Shown here: positions 1-6,451 of the stretch, in pieces
Layout: each line of letters opens with the position of its first letter
Position numbering within the stretch: position 1 is the stretch's first letter
Assembly: GCA_002314525.1 (NCBI GenBank)
Contig: DCGE01000204.1
Span: forward strand, 1-12,896
Source of the DNA: Prevotellaceae bacterium UBA1786
Lineage (GTDB): Bacteria > Bacteroidota > Bacteroidia > Bacteroidales > Bacteroidaceae
Direction of reading: 5' to 3'
Length of the DNA stretch: 12,896 nt
The notes under the pieces: generated by a model
What the model saw: only the letters and a program-made list of their open reading frames with translations
Database searches by the model: none
What the model was told of the DNA's origin: nothing
Translations under genes and position numbers: made by a program

Positions 1-17
1 AATTTCTCTTTTGCCAT
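1..17 (-). CDS. tuf: Elongation factor Tu, first codons only (cut by window edge)
   Basis: Only the start is visible: ATG at 17-15, then codons reading MAKEK and two bases of a sixth codon. MAKEKF is the usual N-terminus of Bacteroidetes EF-Tu, the GTPase that delivers aminoacyl-tRNA to the ribosome. The position just downstream of tRNA-Thr, after rpsU, xer and hpf, is the arrangement expected for tuf in this phylum. The call therefore rests on five residues plus gene order. The leader between the tRNA and this ATG is 110 bases, A/T-rich close to the start codon, with no Shine-Dalgarno at normal spacing. Transcription probably starts at the tRNA-Thr promoter. Confidence 0.75.
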
Positions 18-29
18 AGCTTTAAATTT

Positions 30-43
30 TTCTTATATAAGAA
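30..43. repeat. 14-bp perfect palindrome in the tuf leader
   Basis: TTCTTATATAAGAA is its own reverse complement and lies 12 bases before the tuf start codon on the minus strand. As RNA it could form only a weak, loop-poor A/U hairpin, so a DNA-level role or chance is as likely as a translational one. The surrounding sequence is strongly A/T-rich, which raises the chance expectation. Confidence 0.4.
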
Positions 44-127
44 TTAATAATGTATGTTATTTTTTCGTTTCAACTAAGTTCCGCCGTATTGCACCCTACC
101 AACACTTCACCTCCAGACAGTCAAACG

Positions 128-199
<72 letters not shown>

Positions 200-252
200 A
201 AATTCGCCCTAATTCCGGGTGCGTGGCAGCGTTCCTTTACGCGGAGCGGATG

Positions 253-284
253 CAAAGTTAGGCAAATATTTTCACCTGAGAAAA
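253..284 (-). promoter_or_regulatory. Predicted Bacteroidetes-type promoter for tRNA-Thr and tuf
   Basis: On the minus strand TAACTTTG (260-253) fits the -7 consensus TAnnTTTG exactly, followed by CA. Twenty bases upstream is TTTT (284-281), a weak match to the -33 element TTTG. Transcription would start near 247, leaving about 48 bases of G/C-rich leader before the tRNA. The element lies between the hpf stop and the tRNA, so it would give the tRNA and tuf transcription independent of rpsU. The -7 box is convincing, the -33 box is not. Confidence 0.6.
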
Positions 285-301
285 GATTTTTGCAACTTTT
301 T

Positions 302-601
302 TTACTTGCCCCTTAGTTTTTCTTTATATTTGACTATCTGTTTTTCCAATGCAAGCAGGTTTTGTGTCACTGCCTCTTCAAAAGTATCGCACACTTTTTC
401 AGCATACAATGTTTCTTTTGGAAGTATTACAGAAATGTCAGCTTCCTTGTTACCATTGGTCGCCGGTTTTTCAACTTTCAACCTAACCTCAACTTCTGTT
501 ATCTCATCACAGAGCTTTTCAAGTTTACTAACCTTCTTCTCGATAAACTCAACCAACTTTTCAGTTGCATCAAATTTGATTGCATTAACTTTAACCTCCA
601 T
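302..601 (-). CDS. hpf: Ribosome hibernation-promoting factor, short form (HPF/RaiA family)
   Basis: A 99-residue protein covering a single HPF/S30AE domain. The N-terminal strand MEVKVNAIKF is followed by a helix rich in Lys and Glu (about 13-32), strands around 35-45 and 54-68, and a basic C-terminal helix (about 73-97). The family binds the 30S subunit across the mRNA and tRNA channel and silences ribosomes in stationary phase or starvation. The length matches short HPF/YfiA; the C-terminal dimerisation domain of long HPF is absent, so this protein alone should not dimerise ribosomes as long HPF does. It lies 24 bases after the xer stop, probably in the rpsU transcript. The start at 601 begins directly with the domain. 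RaiA is the other common name for this family. Confidence 0.93.
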   Translation of the reverse strand: MEVKVNAIKFDATEKLVEFIEKKVSKLEKLCDEITEVEVRLKVEKPATNGNKEADISVILPKETLYAEKVCDTFEEAVTQNLLALEKQIVKYKEKLRGK

Positions 602-625
602 AAACTTAGGTTTTAAAATGGTAAT

Positions 626-1516
626 TTATTTTTTACTTCTAGGATGAGCATTTTCATACTCATTCTTCAATTCTTCAAAGGAAAGGTGTGTATAGACTTC
701 TGTTGTGTGCAAATCCGCATGACCCAGCAGTTTCTGGATTGAAACCAGATCTGCATGATTATTGAGCATTGCAGTTGCAAAACTATGCCGAAGTACATGC
801 GGTGTCTTTTTCGACAACGTTGTGACTTTTGAAAGATACAATCTCACAATGTCTGCCAAAACCTTGTTGCCCATCGGTTTTCCACGTTCACTAACAAACA
901 ACCTTCCTGCACCTGAAGGAAATTTTTCATTCCTCTTTCCCATATATTCCCGCAGACATTCTTCTAATTCAGGACCAAAAGGAATGAGCCGCTGCTTGTT
1001 TCTTTTTCCCGTAACTTTTATCTGCTTAGAGACGAAATCCACATCACTGTCTTGCAAAGACTGGATTTCAGATTTTCGCATGCCGGTCATGTATAACGCC
1101 GAAAGTACAGTCCTTTCCAGACAGCCTCGATAGGAACTTGGAAACGGACCATCCAACAAAGAGTCCATATCTTTTTCCCTTACGAATACTGGAAGATGTT
1201 TGTCTTTTTTCGGCCCTTCAATCCTCAGCATCGGATTCAGCGTCACTTCGCCGATCCTTTTCAGATAGTGGTAGAATGTCCTTAATGCACTCAGGTTGAC
1301 ATTGATAGTCCCGTTCTTCAGATGCCTCTCGTCAGCAAGATAGACAATCCACTCTCTGACGACATCACCGGTTACTGTGTTCCAAGTCAGCCCTTCGCCT
1401 AGACTTTCACAGAACTCCTCAAATTGTCTAAGCGCTGTACCGTAATTCTTTATTGTCTCATCAGACTTATTACGTTCAGCCTTGAGGTATTCCAGAAAAT
1501 CCTCGCACAATGGCAT
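626..1516 (-). CDS. xerC: Tyrosine site-specific recombinase, XerC/XerD type
   Basis: A 296-residue protein, the normal size for XerC/XerD. Residues 1-90 form the SAM-like DNA-binding domain (CEDFLEYLKAERNKSDETI and on). The catalytic domain carries all expected residues: Arg147 in GMRKSE, Lys171 in the VTGKRNKQR beta-hairpin, His240 and Arg243 in HVLR, His266 in LLGHADL and nucleophile Tyr275 in TTEVYTH. Xer proteins resolve chromosome dimers at dif by cutting and rejoining DNA through a 3'-phosphotyrosine link. No attachment site, integrase neighbour or other phage gene is nearby, which argues for a host Xer enzyme rather than an integrase; XerC versus XerD cannot be settled from this window. 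The start codon overlaps the rpsU stop by one base (TAATG), so translation is probably coupled to a ribosomal protein gene. The stop is TAA. Confidence 0.9.
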   Translation of the reverse strand: MPLCEDFLEYLKAERNKSDETIKNYGTALRQFEEFCESLGEGLTWNTVTGDVVREWIVYLADERHLKNGTINVNLSALRTFYHYLKRIGEVTLNPMLRIEGPKKDKHLPVFVREKDMDSLLDGPFPSSYRGCLERTVLSALYMTGMRKSEIQSLQDSDVDFVSKQIKVTGKRNKQRLIPFGPELEECLREYMGKRNEKFPSGAGRLFVSERGKPMGNKVLADIVRLYLSKVTTLSKKTPHVLRHSFATAMLNNHADLVSIQKLLGHADLHTTEVYTHLSFEELKNEYENAHPRSKK

Positions 1517-1710
1517 TACTGTTCTTCTTCCTGATGGAGCTTGTTTACATAAACAGCATGCTGCATCTTGATGCGCTTAAGCACTGATGGCTTGTCAAAC
1601 TGCTTACGTGTTCTAACTTCCTTGATAACACCAGTCTTTTCAGACTTTCTCTTGAACTTCTTGAGAGCTTTCTCAAGGTTCTCTCCATCCTTTACAGGTA
1701 CGATAATCAT
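1516..1710 (-). CDS. rpsU: Small ribosomal subunit protein bS21
   Basis: A 64-residue, strongly basic protein matching bS21 over its full length: N-terminal MIIVPVKDGENLEKALKKFKR, then a Lys/Arg-rich helical stretch. bS21 sits on the 30S platform near the 3' end of 16S rRNA. In the Flavobacterium johnsoniae ribosome, bS21 with bS18 and bS6 is reported to cover the anti-Shine-Dalgarno sequence, with Tyr54 of bS21 as a contact. The protein here also has Tyr at position 54 (HAVYVNK), so the same arrangement is plausible. It is the first gene after a clear promoter and overlaps the following xer gene by one base. The bases before the ATG (AAAACAAAGTTC) contain no Shine-Dalgarno. Confidence 0.96.
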   Translation of the reverse strand: MIIVPVKDGENLEKALKKFKRKSEKTGVIKEVRTRKQFDKPSVLKRIKMQHAVYVNKLHQEEEQ

Positions 1711-1755
1711 GAACTTTGTTTTATTATTTTAGATTAAACATATTATTTCAGCCTG

Positions 1756-1787
1756 CAAAATTACACCAAATAAATTGAATAGCCAAA
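1756..1787 (-). promoter_or_regulatory. Predicted Bacteroidetes-type promoter for rpsU-xer-hpf
   Basis: On the minus strand TTTG (1787-1784) is followed after 20 bases by TAATTTTG (1763-1756), an exact TAnnTTTG -7 element. Transcription should begin near 1749, giving a leader of about 39 bases before the rpsU ATG at 1710. The same octamer TAATTTTG serves as the -7 element of mdh in this window. The promoter sits in the 96-base gap after the carbonic-anhydrase-like gene, so rpsU, xer and hpf form their own transcription unit. Confidence 0.75.
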
Positions 1788-1806
1788 AGTTTTTGAAAAA
1801 AAAACA

Positions 1807-2340
1807 CTATTTCTGCTCATTATTATCTTCTTTGTACCACTCTTTATACATCAAATAGTGGCTTGCAATTCCTTGATTCAGTTCCTTTGATGTCTCCGGA
1901 TCGACTTTTTTCACAAACTTTGCAGGGACCCCAGCCCAGAGCTCGCCATCACCAATCTGAGTTTTGCTCAGTACAAGAGCTCCCGCAGCCACAATTGCAC
2001 CTTCACCCACCACAACATGATCCATCACAGTTGCACCCATACCGATTAGTGCACAATCCTTTATCACGCATCCATGCAACGTCACATTGTGTCCGATTGT
2101 CACATCGTCACCAATAACCATTGATGCTTTATTATATAAGGTGTGAAGGCAACTTCCGTCCTGTACGTTCACACGGTTACCAATTCTGATGAAGTTCACA
2201 TCACCTCTAATCACAGCATTGAACCAAACTGTACATTGTTCACCCAACTCTACATCACCCACAATTGTTGCATTCTCACTGAAATAGCAACCCTCACCCC
2301 ATTTCGGGGACTTTCCGCAAACAGTCTTTATTAAAGCCAT
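1807..2340 (-). CDS. Gamma-carbonic-anhydrase-like left-handed beta-helix protein
   Basis: A 177-residue protein of the YrdA/PaaY/CamH group. Residues about 20-140 form hexapeptide repeats of the left-handed parallel beta-helix (for example ATIVGDVELGEQC, SMVIGDDVTIGHNV, CALIGMGATVMDHV). The C-terminal tail, about 145-170, should form the helix that packs along the trimer. Three histidines stand where gamma carbonic anhydrases bind metal between subunits: His66 in SCLHT, His84 in IGHNV and His89 in TLHG. It may therefore hydrate CO2, but many relatives with these histidines have little measured activity, and acyltransferase-like or unknown roles are common. No signal peptide, so cytosolic. 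It starts 14 bases after the aminopeptidase stop and is probably cotranscribed with it. Confidence 0.88.
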   Translation of the reverse strand: MALIKTVCGKSPKWGEGCYFSENATIVGDVELGEQCTVWFNAVIRGDVNFIRIGNRVNVQDGSCLHTLYNKASMVIGDDVTIGHNVTLHGCVIKDCALIGMGATVMDHVVVGEGAIVAAGALVLSKTQIGDGELWAGVPAKFVKKVDPETSKELNQGIASHYLMYKEWYKEDNNEQK

Positions 2341-2354
2341 ATTGTTTTCATTAT

Positions 2355-4133
2355 TTATATTTCCTTACAAGTTTCGCTCAGCCATATTTGACATTCCATA
2401 TCCAAATAAGGAGACAAAGTCTCATACACAGATTTCTGGTAGCCATTGAACCATGCCTTCTCTTCATCCGAAAGCATTTCTTTAATTATCGGCCAAGTAA
2501 TCACCGGACACATAGTCAGCGGTTCGAATTTATAATATGGACCAAAAGTGATGCCGTCAGTATCCTTTACAACGAGCATCGTATTCTCGTGCCTGACTCC
2601 ATGACTTCCCTCAATATAAATACCAGGTTCATCCGTTATCGTCATCGACGGACTCAGTTTGAAAGGCATATGGTTCATCCTGAACTGATGCGGACCTTCG
2701 TGGCAGTTGAGGTAACTTCCGACCCCATGGCCTGTTCCATGAAGATAATTGATGCCATATTCCCACATTGGTGCTCTTGCCAACACATCCAATTGGCTGC
2801 CATATGTACCCTTTGGAAAATGTATCCTTGCAATATTTATCCAGCCCTTAAGCACCAAGGTGTAATCACGCCGCATCTCGTCAGTCAAATGCCCGAGCGG
2901 GATAGTACGTGTCATATCCGTCGTACCATCCCTATACTGGCTACCAACGTCACACAGCAATAAGCCCTCAGCTTTTACAGGCACATCGGTATCCTCGGAA
3001 GGTTCGTAGTGGACTATCGCCCCATGACTACCATAGCCCATGATATTCGCGAAACTATCACCCATAAACAAAGGTTGTTCAGCTCTCAGCTCATATAGTT
3101 TCCTTACAAGCGACATCTCCGTCTGTCCACCATCTTCCACTGCTGGTATCAGCCACTTCAGCCACTTGACCATAGCCACGCCGTCTTTTATCATGCATCT
3201 CTTGTAGCCCTCTATTTCCGTTGTGTTCTTCATCACCTTCATAGAAGAAATCGGACACTCTTTTCTCTGAGGATATTTAAGCAACGAAAAACAGGTATAG
3301 TTCGTCTTTTCAGGCTGAACCCATACTGGGACATCGGTATGCTTCAGATCTTCGAACACATCTCCGTAATCCTTGATATCGACGCCCTCAGCCTTCAGAT
3401 AGTCATTTACAAGTATCTCATTTCCTTCCGACTTCGATGACACGCCATCTACTTTCTTTCTGTTAACGTACAGCACTGCCCTCTTAGGAGTGATAAATAG
3501 GTAACTCACAAAAACAGGATTGTAGTCAATGTCATTACCTCTCAAATTCAGAGTCCAGCACACCTCATCAAGCATCGATACCAACAATCCGTTGCTGCCG
3601 ATTTGTTCCCTTATCCTTGAAAGTTTCGATGCAGTTCGTTCTCCAGAGAATTCAAGTCCTTGAATAATTACGGGAGAGTCTGGCAAAGTCGGTCGGTTTT
3701 CCCACAATTCTTCATAAGGATCACCCACGTCTTTCACTCGGATACCAAATGGCTCAAGCTGACGTTTTAACTCATCAACCGCAGTCACTGTGTTCACCAG
3801 CCCGTCAATTCCAACATAATCACCTGCCTTAAGTTCCCCTGCAAGCCACTCCTCAACCGTCGGTGTTCCTTCTATCTTATCCTTCATCAGCACAAAACCC
3901 GAATCAAGGATTTGTTCAGCGGCCTGTATAAAATAACGGGAATCAGTCCATAGAGCAGCCTTGTTTATGGTCACAACAGCCGTACCGGCACTGCCCGTGA
4001 ACCCACTCAGCCAACTTCTGGATTCCCAATGTTTCGGCACATATTCACCCGAATGCGGATCTGTGCTTGGAGTAATGAATGCTTGCACACCAGCCTTCAT
4101 CATGAATTGTCTGAGTTTTTCAATTTTTTCCAT
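2355..4133 (-). CDS. Xaa-Pro aminopeptidase (aminopeptidase P, M24B), long three-domain form
   Basis: A 592-residue cytosolic metallopeptidase expected to remove the N-terminal residue of peptides whose second residue is proline. Two creatinase-like N-terminal domains (about 1-150 and 155-300) precede the catalytic pita-bread domain (about 305-530) and a C-terminal extension. The five metal ligands are present: Asp395 in LLCDVGSQ, Asp406 in GTTDMTRT, His469 in LHGTGHGVG, Glu502 in TDEPGIY and Glu516 in RHENTML. The length and the tail are closer to eukaryotic XPNPEP1-type enzymes than to E. coli PepP of about 440 residues, which is usual for Bacteroidetes. No signal peptide is seen. It lies 14 bases before the carbonic-anhydrase-like gene and is divergent from mdh. 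The start at 4133 gives the normal N-terminus and lacks a Shine-Dalgarno. Confidence 0.93.
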   Translation of the reverse strand: MEKIEKLRQFMMKAGVQAFITPSTDPHSGEYVPKHWESRSWLSGFTGSAGTAVVTINKAALWTDSRYFIQAAEQILDSGFVLMKDKIEGTPTVEEWLAGELKAGDYVGIDGLVNTVTAVDELKRQLEPFGIRVKDVGDPYEELWENRPTLPDSPVIIQGLEFSGERTASKLSRIREQIGSNGLLVSMLDEVCWTLNLRGNDIDYNPVFVSYLFITPKRAVLYVNRKKVDGVSSKSEGNEILVNDYLKAEGVDIKDYGDVFEDLKHTDVPVWVQPEKTNYTCFSLLKYPQRKECPISSMKVMKNTTEIEGYKRCMIKDGVAMVKWLKWLIPAVEDGGQTEMSLVRKLYELRAEQPLFMGDSFANIMGYGSHGAIVHYEPSEDTDVPVKAEGLLLCDVGSQYRDGTTDMTRTIPLGHLTDEMRRDYTLVLKGWINIARIHFPKGTYGSQLDVLARAPMWEYGINYLHGTGHGVGSYLNCHEGPHQFRMNHMPFKLSPSMTITDEPGIYIEGSHGVRHENTMLVVKDTDGITFGPYYKFEPLTMCPVITWPIIKEMLSDEEKAWFNGYQKSVYETLSPYLDMECQIWLSETCKEI

Positions 4134-4204
4134 AATGAATTATCGTTTTGCTCTTTACTTGATTAGTTCAATAAGTTCTTTTGGTCCTAAAATTTTCGGT
4201 ATTC

Positions 4205-4237
4205 CCAACATACGGACTTACAAACACATCTCCCAAA
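4205..4237 (-). promoter_or_regulatory. Weak candidate promoter for the aminopeptidase P operon
   Basis: On the minus strand TTTG (4237-4234) is followed after 21 bases by TATGTTGG (4212-4205), which matches five of the six fixed positions of TAnnTTTG. The spacing is slightly long. It would leave a leader of roughly 65-70 bases before the ATG at 4133. No better candidate was found in the spacer. Confidence 0.25.
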
Positions 4238-4373
4238 ATATCTATTTCTATTAAATGTTTTCTTCAGTTATAAGTTCCTGCTACAAAGTTAAAGAAAATA
4301 TGCGAAATAAAATTGGTTTTCCGTCAAATAGTCACTCAAACCTCTATGTTTTTCTATATTTTAGAAAAAATAA

Positions 4374-4404
4374 TTTGACATATTCGTATTTTTTCGTAAT
4401 TTTG
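4374..4404 (+). promoter_or_regulatory. Predicted Bacteroidetes-type promoter for mdh
   Basis: TTTG (4374-4377) is followed after 19 bases by TAATTTTG (4397-4404), an exact match to both promoter elements at standard spacing. Transcription should begin near 4410, giving a leader of about 34 bases. This also fixes the mdh start at 4444, because any start further upstream would lie at or before the transcription start. Confidence 0.8.
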
Positions 4405-4438
4405 CATGAAATATATTTTTCTAGTAATAAAATACGAA
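4383..4438. repeat. TTCGTA motifs flanking the mdh transcription start (10-bp inverted repeat)
   Basis: TTCGTATTTT (4383-4392) and AAAATACGAA (4429-4438) are perfect reverse complements. The left arm lies between the -33 and -7 elements and the right arm ends 5 bases before the mdh ATG. A second direct TTCGTA starts at 4393, exactly 10 bases after the first. The arrangement could be an operator or an mRNA-leader element; the A/T-rich context makes chance a serious alternative. Confidence 0.4.
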
Positions 4439-4443
4439 CAATT

Positions 4444-5436
4444 ATGGGATTCTTAACTAACGACAAACTCGTTATCGTCGGAGCTGCTGGTATGATCGGC
4501 TCTAACATGGTTCAGACTGCTCTTATGATGAACCTCACACCAAATGTATGTCTTTACGACGTATTCTCACCAGAAGGCGTAGCAGAAGAAATGCGTCAGA
4601 GTGGTTTCTGCGATGCCAACATCGTTGCGACAACTGATGTTGCAGAAGCATTCAAGGATGCTAAGTATATCATCTCATCAGGCGGCGCACCTCGTAAGGC
4701 AGGTATGACTCGTGAAGATCTTCTCGCAGGCAATTGCAAGATTGCAGAGGAACTCGGAAAGAACATCAAGACTTATTGTCCTGATGTAAAGCACGTAGTC
4801 ATCATCTTCAATCCAGCAGACCTCACAGGTCTTGTAACACTCCTCTATTCTGGTTTAAAACCAGGTCAGGTAACTACACTCGCAGGTCTTGACTCCACAC
4901 GTCTTCAGAGCGCATTGGCAAAGAAATTCGGTGTAATGCAGAACGAGATTACCGGTTGTGCTACATATGGTGGCCACGGTGAGCAAATGGCAGTATTCGG
5001 CAGTGCAGTGAAGGTGGCAGGCCGCAAACTTACAGACATCATCGGTACAGCTGAATTCCCAGCAGAAGAATGGGAACAGATGAAGGTTGACGTAACAAAG
5101 GGTGGTGCTAAGATCATCGAACTCCGTGGACGCAGCTCATTCCAGAGTCCTGCTTATCTGTCAGTTGAAATGATTCGCTCAGTCATGGGCGGCGAGACAT
5201 TCAAATACCCTGCTGGCACATATGTAAAGACTGACAAGTACGACCATATCATGATGGCTATGGATACAGTACTCGATCAGAACGGCTGCTCATTCAAAGT
5301 TCCAACCGGAACAGCTGAGGAAATCGCAAAGCTTGATGCTTCCTACGAACACCTCTGCAAGATGCGCGATGAACTCGTTACTCTCAACATCGTTCCTGCA
5401 GTTTCTGAATGGAAAGCCATCAACCCTAACCTCTGA
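4444..5436 (+). CDS. mdh: Malate dehydrogenase (NAD-dependent, LDH-like family)
   Basis: A 330-residue enzyme interconverting malate and oxaloacetate with NAD, in the cytosol; in succinate-forming Bacteroidales it serves the reductive branch from oxaloacetate to fumarate. The Rossmann motif GAAGMIG spans 13-19, and Asp39 ends strand beta-2 as expected for NAD. The substrate arginines are Arg84 (APRK, the position that favours malate over lactate), Arg90 (GMTRED) and Arg153 (LDSTRLQ). The catalytic pair is Asp150 and His178 (GGHGEQ), with Asn123 in IFNPAD. The frame is open from 4255, but MGFLTNDKLVIVGAAG at 4444 is the correct start: it fits the family and lies just after the promoter. Arginine codons are almost all CGT or CGC, unlike the mixed usage next door, suggesting high expression. 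A terminator follows. Confidence 0.95.
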   Translation: MGFLTNDKLVIVGAAGMIGSNMVQTALMMNLTPNVCLYDVFSPEGVAEEMRQSGFCDANIVATTDVAEAFKDAKYIISSGGAPRKAGMTREDLLAGNCKIAEELGKNIKTYCPDVKHVVIIFNPADLTGLVTLLYSGLKPGQVTTLAGLDSTRLQSALAKKFGVMQNEITGCATYGGHGEQMAVFGSAVKVAGRKLTDIIGTAEFPAEEWEQMKVDVTKGGAKIIELRGRSSFQSPAYLSVEMIRSVMGGETFKYPAGTYVKTDKYDHIMMAMDTVLDQNGCSFKVPTGTAEEIAKLDASYEHLCKMRDELVTLNIVPAVSEWKAINPNL

Positions 5437-5464
5437 TTTGCAAGCTCAATCAAAATCTAAAGAT

Positions 5465-5496
5465 ATAAGGCAGACTCCCAAGGTCTGCCTTATTTT
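5465..5496 (+). terminator. Intrinsic terminator after mdh
   Basis: ATAAGGCAGAC (5465-5475) and GTCTGCCTTAT (5483-5493) form a perfect 11-bp stem with a 7-base loop (TCCCAAG), followed by a short T run reaching 5496. It lies 28 bases after the mdh stop. It should end the mdh transcript before the phosphatase gene, making mdh monocistronic. Confidence 0.88.
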
Positions 5497-5584
5497 CTCA
5501 GACTGTCAACAGATTATGGCCACATTGTTTTTGTTTGGATAAGGAATTATTCATTACCTCGCGAAACGGTAAGTATATAACATC

Positions 5585-6364
5585 ATGATGGAAATAGAAA
5601 TTGAATCAGTAATTGAAATCGTCCAGAAAGCAGCTGAGCTCATGAAAGTCAACACTTTCGAGGTTCTGCAGAAGGAAGGATTCTCAAACATAGTAACAAC
5701 GAATGATGTTGCCGTACAAGACTTCCTATGTAAAGAACTGGCCGAACTGCTACCAGGAAGCGGGTTCATATGCGAGGAGGAGGATGTGTATGACGTATCA
5801 CATGAATTCACTTGGATCATTGACCCAATTGACGGCACAGCCAACTACAGTCGTGGCATAGAGCAATCGGCAATAAGTGTAGGACTGAAGCACGATGAAG
5901 AGATAGTGATGGGTGTAGTCTATGTAGTAATGGCCGATGAACTGTTCTGGGCACAAAAAGGCAAAGGTGCATTCATGAACGGACATCAGATTCACGTCAG
6001 CAACCGTCCTTTCCAGGATGCCATCATGTGTACAGCCTTAGCCGTATATCATAAAGAAAATGCTGAAACATGTTCACGGATAATAGTCGAGGCATTTCGG
6101 AAATGCAACGATATCCGTCGTTTCGGGGCAGCAGCACCTGAACTATGTTATCTTGCTATGGGCCGATGTGAACTATATTTTGAATACATGCTTTCACCAT
6201 GGGATTTCGCAGGTGCATCACTCATCCTCACAGAGGCAGGAGGTGTTCTGTCAGGACTTAAGGGGGAACGCCTGACTCTGACACAGCCAACAGGAGTCCT
6301 CGCAGCCAACAACTGCCAGAATCTTAACACATTGCAGGAAATAGCGAGGAAACATCTAAGATAA
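5585..6364 (+). CDS. Inositol-monophosphatase-family phosphatase (SuhB/CysQ-like)
   Basis: A 259-residue Mg-dependent phosphatase of the IMPase fold. Metal-site motifs are present: the Glu cluster at 64-66 (CEEED), the signature WIIDPIDGTANY with Asp80, Asp83, Gly84 and Thr85, and motif SPWDFAGASLILTEAGG with Trp206-Asp207. Family members act on inositol phosphates, 3'-phosphoadenosine 5'-phosphate, histidinol phosphate or sugar phosphates; sequence alone does not decide which. The residues between GRCELYFEYM and SPWD differ from the typical SuhB pattern, so a substrate other than inositol-1-phosphate is quite possible. Two ATG codons stand in tandem at 5585 and 5588; the first is used here, and the second would shorten the protein by one residue. 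No clear promoter is visible in the 148 bases before it, despite the intervening terminator. Confidence 0.9.
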   Translation: MMEIEIESVIEIVQKAAELMKVNTFEVLQKEGFSNIVTTNDVAVQDFLCKELAELLPGSGFICEEEDVYDVSHEFTWIIDPIDGTANYSRGIEQSAISVGLKHDEEIVMGVVYVVMADELFWAQKGKGAFMNGHQIHVSNRPFQDAIMCTALAVYHKENAETCSRIIVEAFRKCNDIRRFGAAAPELCYLAMGRCELYFEYMLSPWDFAGASLILTEAGGVLSGLKGERLTLTQPTGVLAANNCQNLNTLQEIARKHLR

Positions 6365-6451
6365 CCATTCGTTCTTAATTATTGCTGTCCAGTAAAACTT
6401 GATTCACACGGAACCATCCGTCCGCAACGCTCATTATTCAATCGCATAGTC

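Larger units (their letters stand above)
4134..4443. other. Divergent spacer between aminopeptidase P and mdh
   Basis: This is a 310-base A/T-rich gap. It holds a strong plus-strand promoter for mdh at 4374-4404 and three TTCGTA motifs around it. A weak minus-strand candidate promoter for the peptidase lies at 4205-4237. A plus-strand reading frame from 4255 runs into mdh but crosses the promoter and resembles no protein, so I treat it as non-coding. No RNA gene or terminator is evident. Confidence 0.7.

Noticed and set aside
18..127. A second tRNA gene between tRNA-Thr and tuf
   Set aside because: No acceptor, anticodon or T-arm pattern could be found on either strand in this stretch.
219..647. 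Plus-strand reading frame over hpf
   Set aside because: It is antisense to a clear HPF domain and shows no recognisable protein features. The same holds for the other long antisense frames over xer, the peptidase, gltX and the YfhO gene.
626..1516. Phage or conjugative-element integrase
   Set aside because: Size and sequence fit host Xer enzymes and the neighbours are conserved translation genes; no attachment repeats or mobile genes are seen.
4255..4443. A 63-codon N-terminal extension of malate dehydrogenase
   Set aside because: It crosses the -33 and -7 promoter elements and the predicted transcription start, and MDH proteins begin at MGFLTNDKLVIVGAAG.
5497..5584. Promoter for the phosphatase gene
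   Set aside because: TTTG occurs at 5530 and 5534, but no TAnnTTTG-like element follows at a suitable distance.
6408..6421. Terminator for the phosphatase gene
   Set aside because: ACGGA/TCCGT forms only a 5-bp stem and no T run follows.
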